In this document: positions 63,586 through 64,000 of the stretch, one piece after another
Position numbering within the stretch: the first letter of the stretch is position 1
Layout: each line of letters opens with the position of its first letter
From: Massilia glaciei
Lineage (GTDB): Bacteria; Pseudomonadota; Gammaproteobacteria; Burkholderiales; Burkholderiaceae_D
Direction: 5' to 3'
Assembly (NCBI RefSeq): GCF_003011895.2
Contig: NZ_PXWF02000122.1
Location: 1-64,000, forward strand
Length of the DNA stretch: 64,000 nucleotides
Notes under the pieces: generated by a model
Databases searched by the model: none
The model's input: only the letters and a program-made list of their open reading frames with translations
What the model was told of the DNA's origin: nothing
Program-made: the position numbers and the translations under genes

Positions 63586-64000
63586 CTACCCGAGGCGCAG
63601 GAGGGCGCGCAGCGCCGCCCACTTCGCGGCCCGGCGCGGCTGGCGCAGTGCGTTCGCTAAAATTTCTACCAGAAAAGCCCATGTCACGGCGGCGGCGAAC
63701 GCGAGCACGGTCGCGACCAGCACCAGCGCCGCGCGGCGCGGCTTGACCTTGTGCTCGGGCTCGACCGCGGCGTCGAGCACCTGGATGATCGAGGCATCCT
63801 TGGCCTCGTCGAGCCTGGCCAGCTCGTATTGCTTCGACAGCATTTCGAACAGCGTTTGGTGGTACCTCAGATCGCGCAGCAACTTGACGTTGTCCGGGCC
63901 AGCGCGCGTACCGGCGGCGGGCGCTGGGCCGGCGCCGCGCCCGTTTTCGAGCTTGTGCAATTCCGAACGCAGGCTCCTGAGCTCTTCGCGGACCTGCTTG
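63586..64000 (-). CDS. wzz: Chain-length determinant protein (Wzz family), 5' end outside window
   Basis: C-terminal 137 residues of a Wzz/PCP-1-type protein. A coiled-coil region (VREELRSLRSELHKLEN; LLRDLRYHQTLFEMLSKQYE) leads to the Pro-rich stretch AAVEPEHKVKPRRA and the second membrane helix ALVLVATVLAFAAAVTWAF. There is no kinase domain after the helix, unlike wzc at 32.4 kb. It controls O-antigen chain length. The reading frame continues past base 64000. Confidence 0.88.
   Translation of the reverse strand, partial: KQVREELRSLRSELHKLENGRGAGPAPAAGTRAGPDNVKLLRDLRYHQTLFEMLSKQYELARLDEAKDASIIQVLDAAVEPEHKVKPRRAALVLVATVLAFAAAVTWAFLVEILANALRQPRRAAKWAALRALLRLG

Overview
The window looks like chromosomal DNA of a motile, polysaccharide-producing betaproteobacterium. 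The high G+C, the flagellar order flhB-flhA-flhF-flhG-fliA-motC-motD and the gene content best fit Oxalobacteraceae (Massilia/Telluria/Duganella type). The taxon is an inference from gene content, not from a marker gene. No rRNA, tRNA or CRISPR array was seen.

Region 1 (1-10.6 kb). A secreted M35 zinc metalloprotease (+) is followed by a strong terminator and faces a small secreted protein (-) that resembles the protease's own N-terminal domain. Next comes a minus-strand flagellar block, transcribed flhB, flhA, flhF, flhG, fliA, motC, motD. A 76-aa membrane-protein gene on the opposite strand splits flhA from flhF.

Region 2 (10.6-36.3 kb). This is a first surface-polysaccharide locus. A 54-bp tandem repeat and four TCAACGCA octamers lie upstream of a large capD/wbpM-type dehydratase (+). 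A 163-bp palindromic element closes that gene. All other genes are on the minus strand, transcribed from wza at 36.2 kb: wza-wzb-wzc (export channel, phosphatase, tyrosine kinase), UDP-HexNAc dehydrogenase (tviB), UDP-GlcNAc 4-epimerase (tviC), a DegT aminotransferase, wbqC, a second PLP-fold protein, an acetyltransferase, flippase, GT2, a small membrane protein, a polymerase/ligase, two GT4 enzymes, an AsnB/WbpS-type amidotransferase, another GT4, a wbpV-type reductase, a PglC-type initiating transferase, a polysaccharide deacetylase and a formyltransferase. Together they suggest a repeat unit with HexNAc uronic acid or uronamide, QuiNAc-type sugar and N-acyl (possibly N-formyl) amino sugars.

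Region 3 (36.4-41.2 kb). A broken ISAs1-type transposase is followed by rmlBADC (+), which makes dTDP-L-rhamnose.

Region 4 (41.2-64 kb). This is a second glycan locus, all minus strand. It runs from a truncated wzz at the window end through legB, legC, legI, legH, ptmF, legF, ptmA, wzx, ptmE, a candidate glycosyltransferase, wzy, legG, a GNAT and a PIG-L deacetylase. After a promoter gap come a WbpG/LfnA-type amidotransferase with HisH/HisF partners, fnlA-fnlB-fnlC and a WbuB-like transferase. This encodes an apparently complete GDP-linked legionaminic acid route, and a route to UDP-L-FucNAc with likely amidation to the acetamidino sugar L-FucNAm. Separate flippase and polymerase genes in regions 2 and 4 point to two polymers, for example an exported EPS/capsule and an O antigen.

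Most genes in regions 2 and 4 overlap by 1-8 bases or are tightly spaced, so few promoters are expected. The clearest promoter-like signals are duplicated leaders upstream of wzy and legG.
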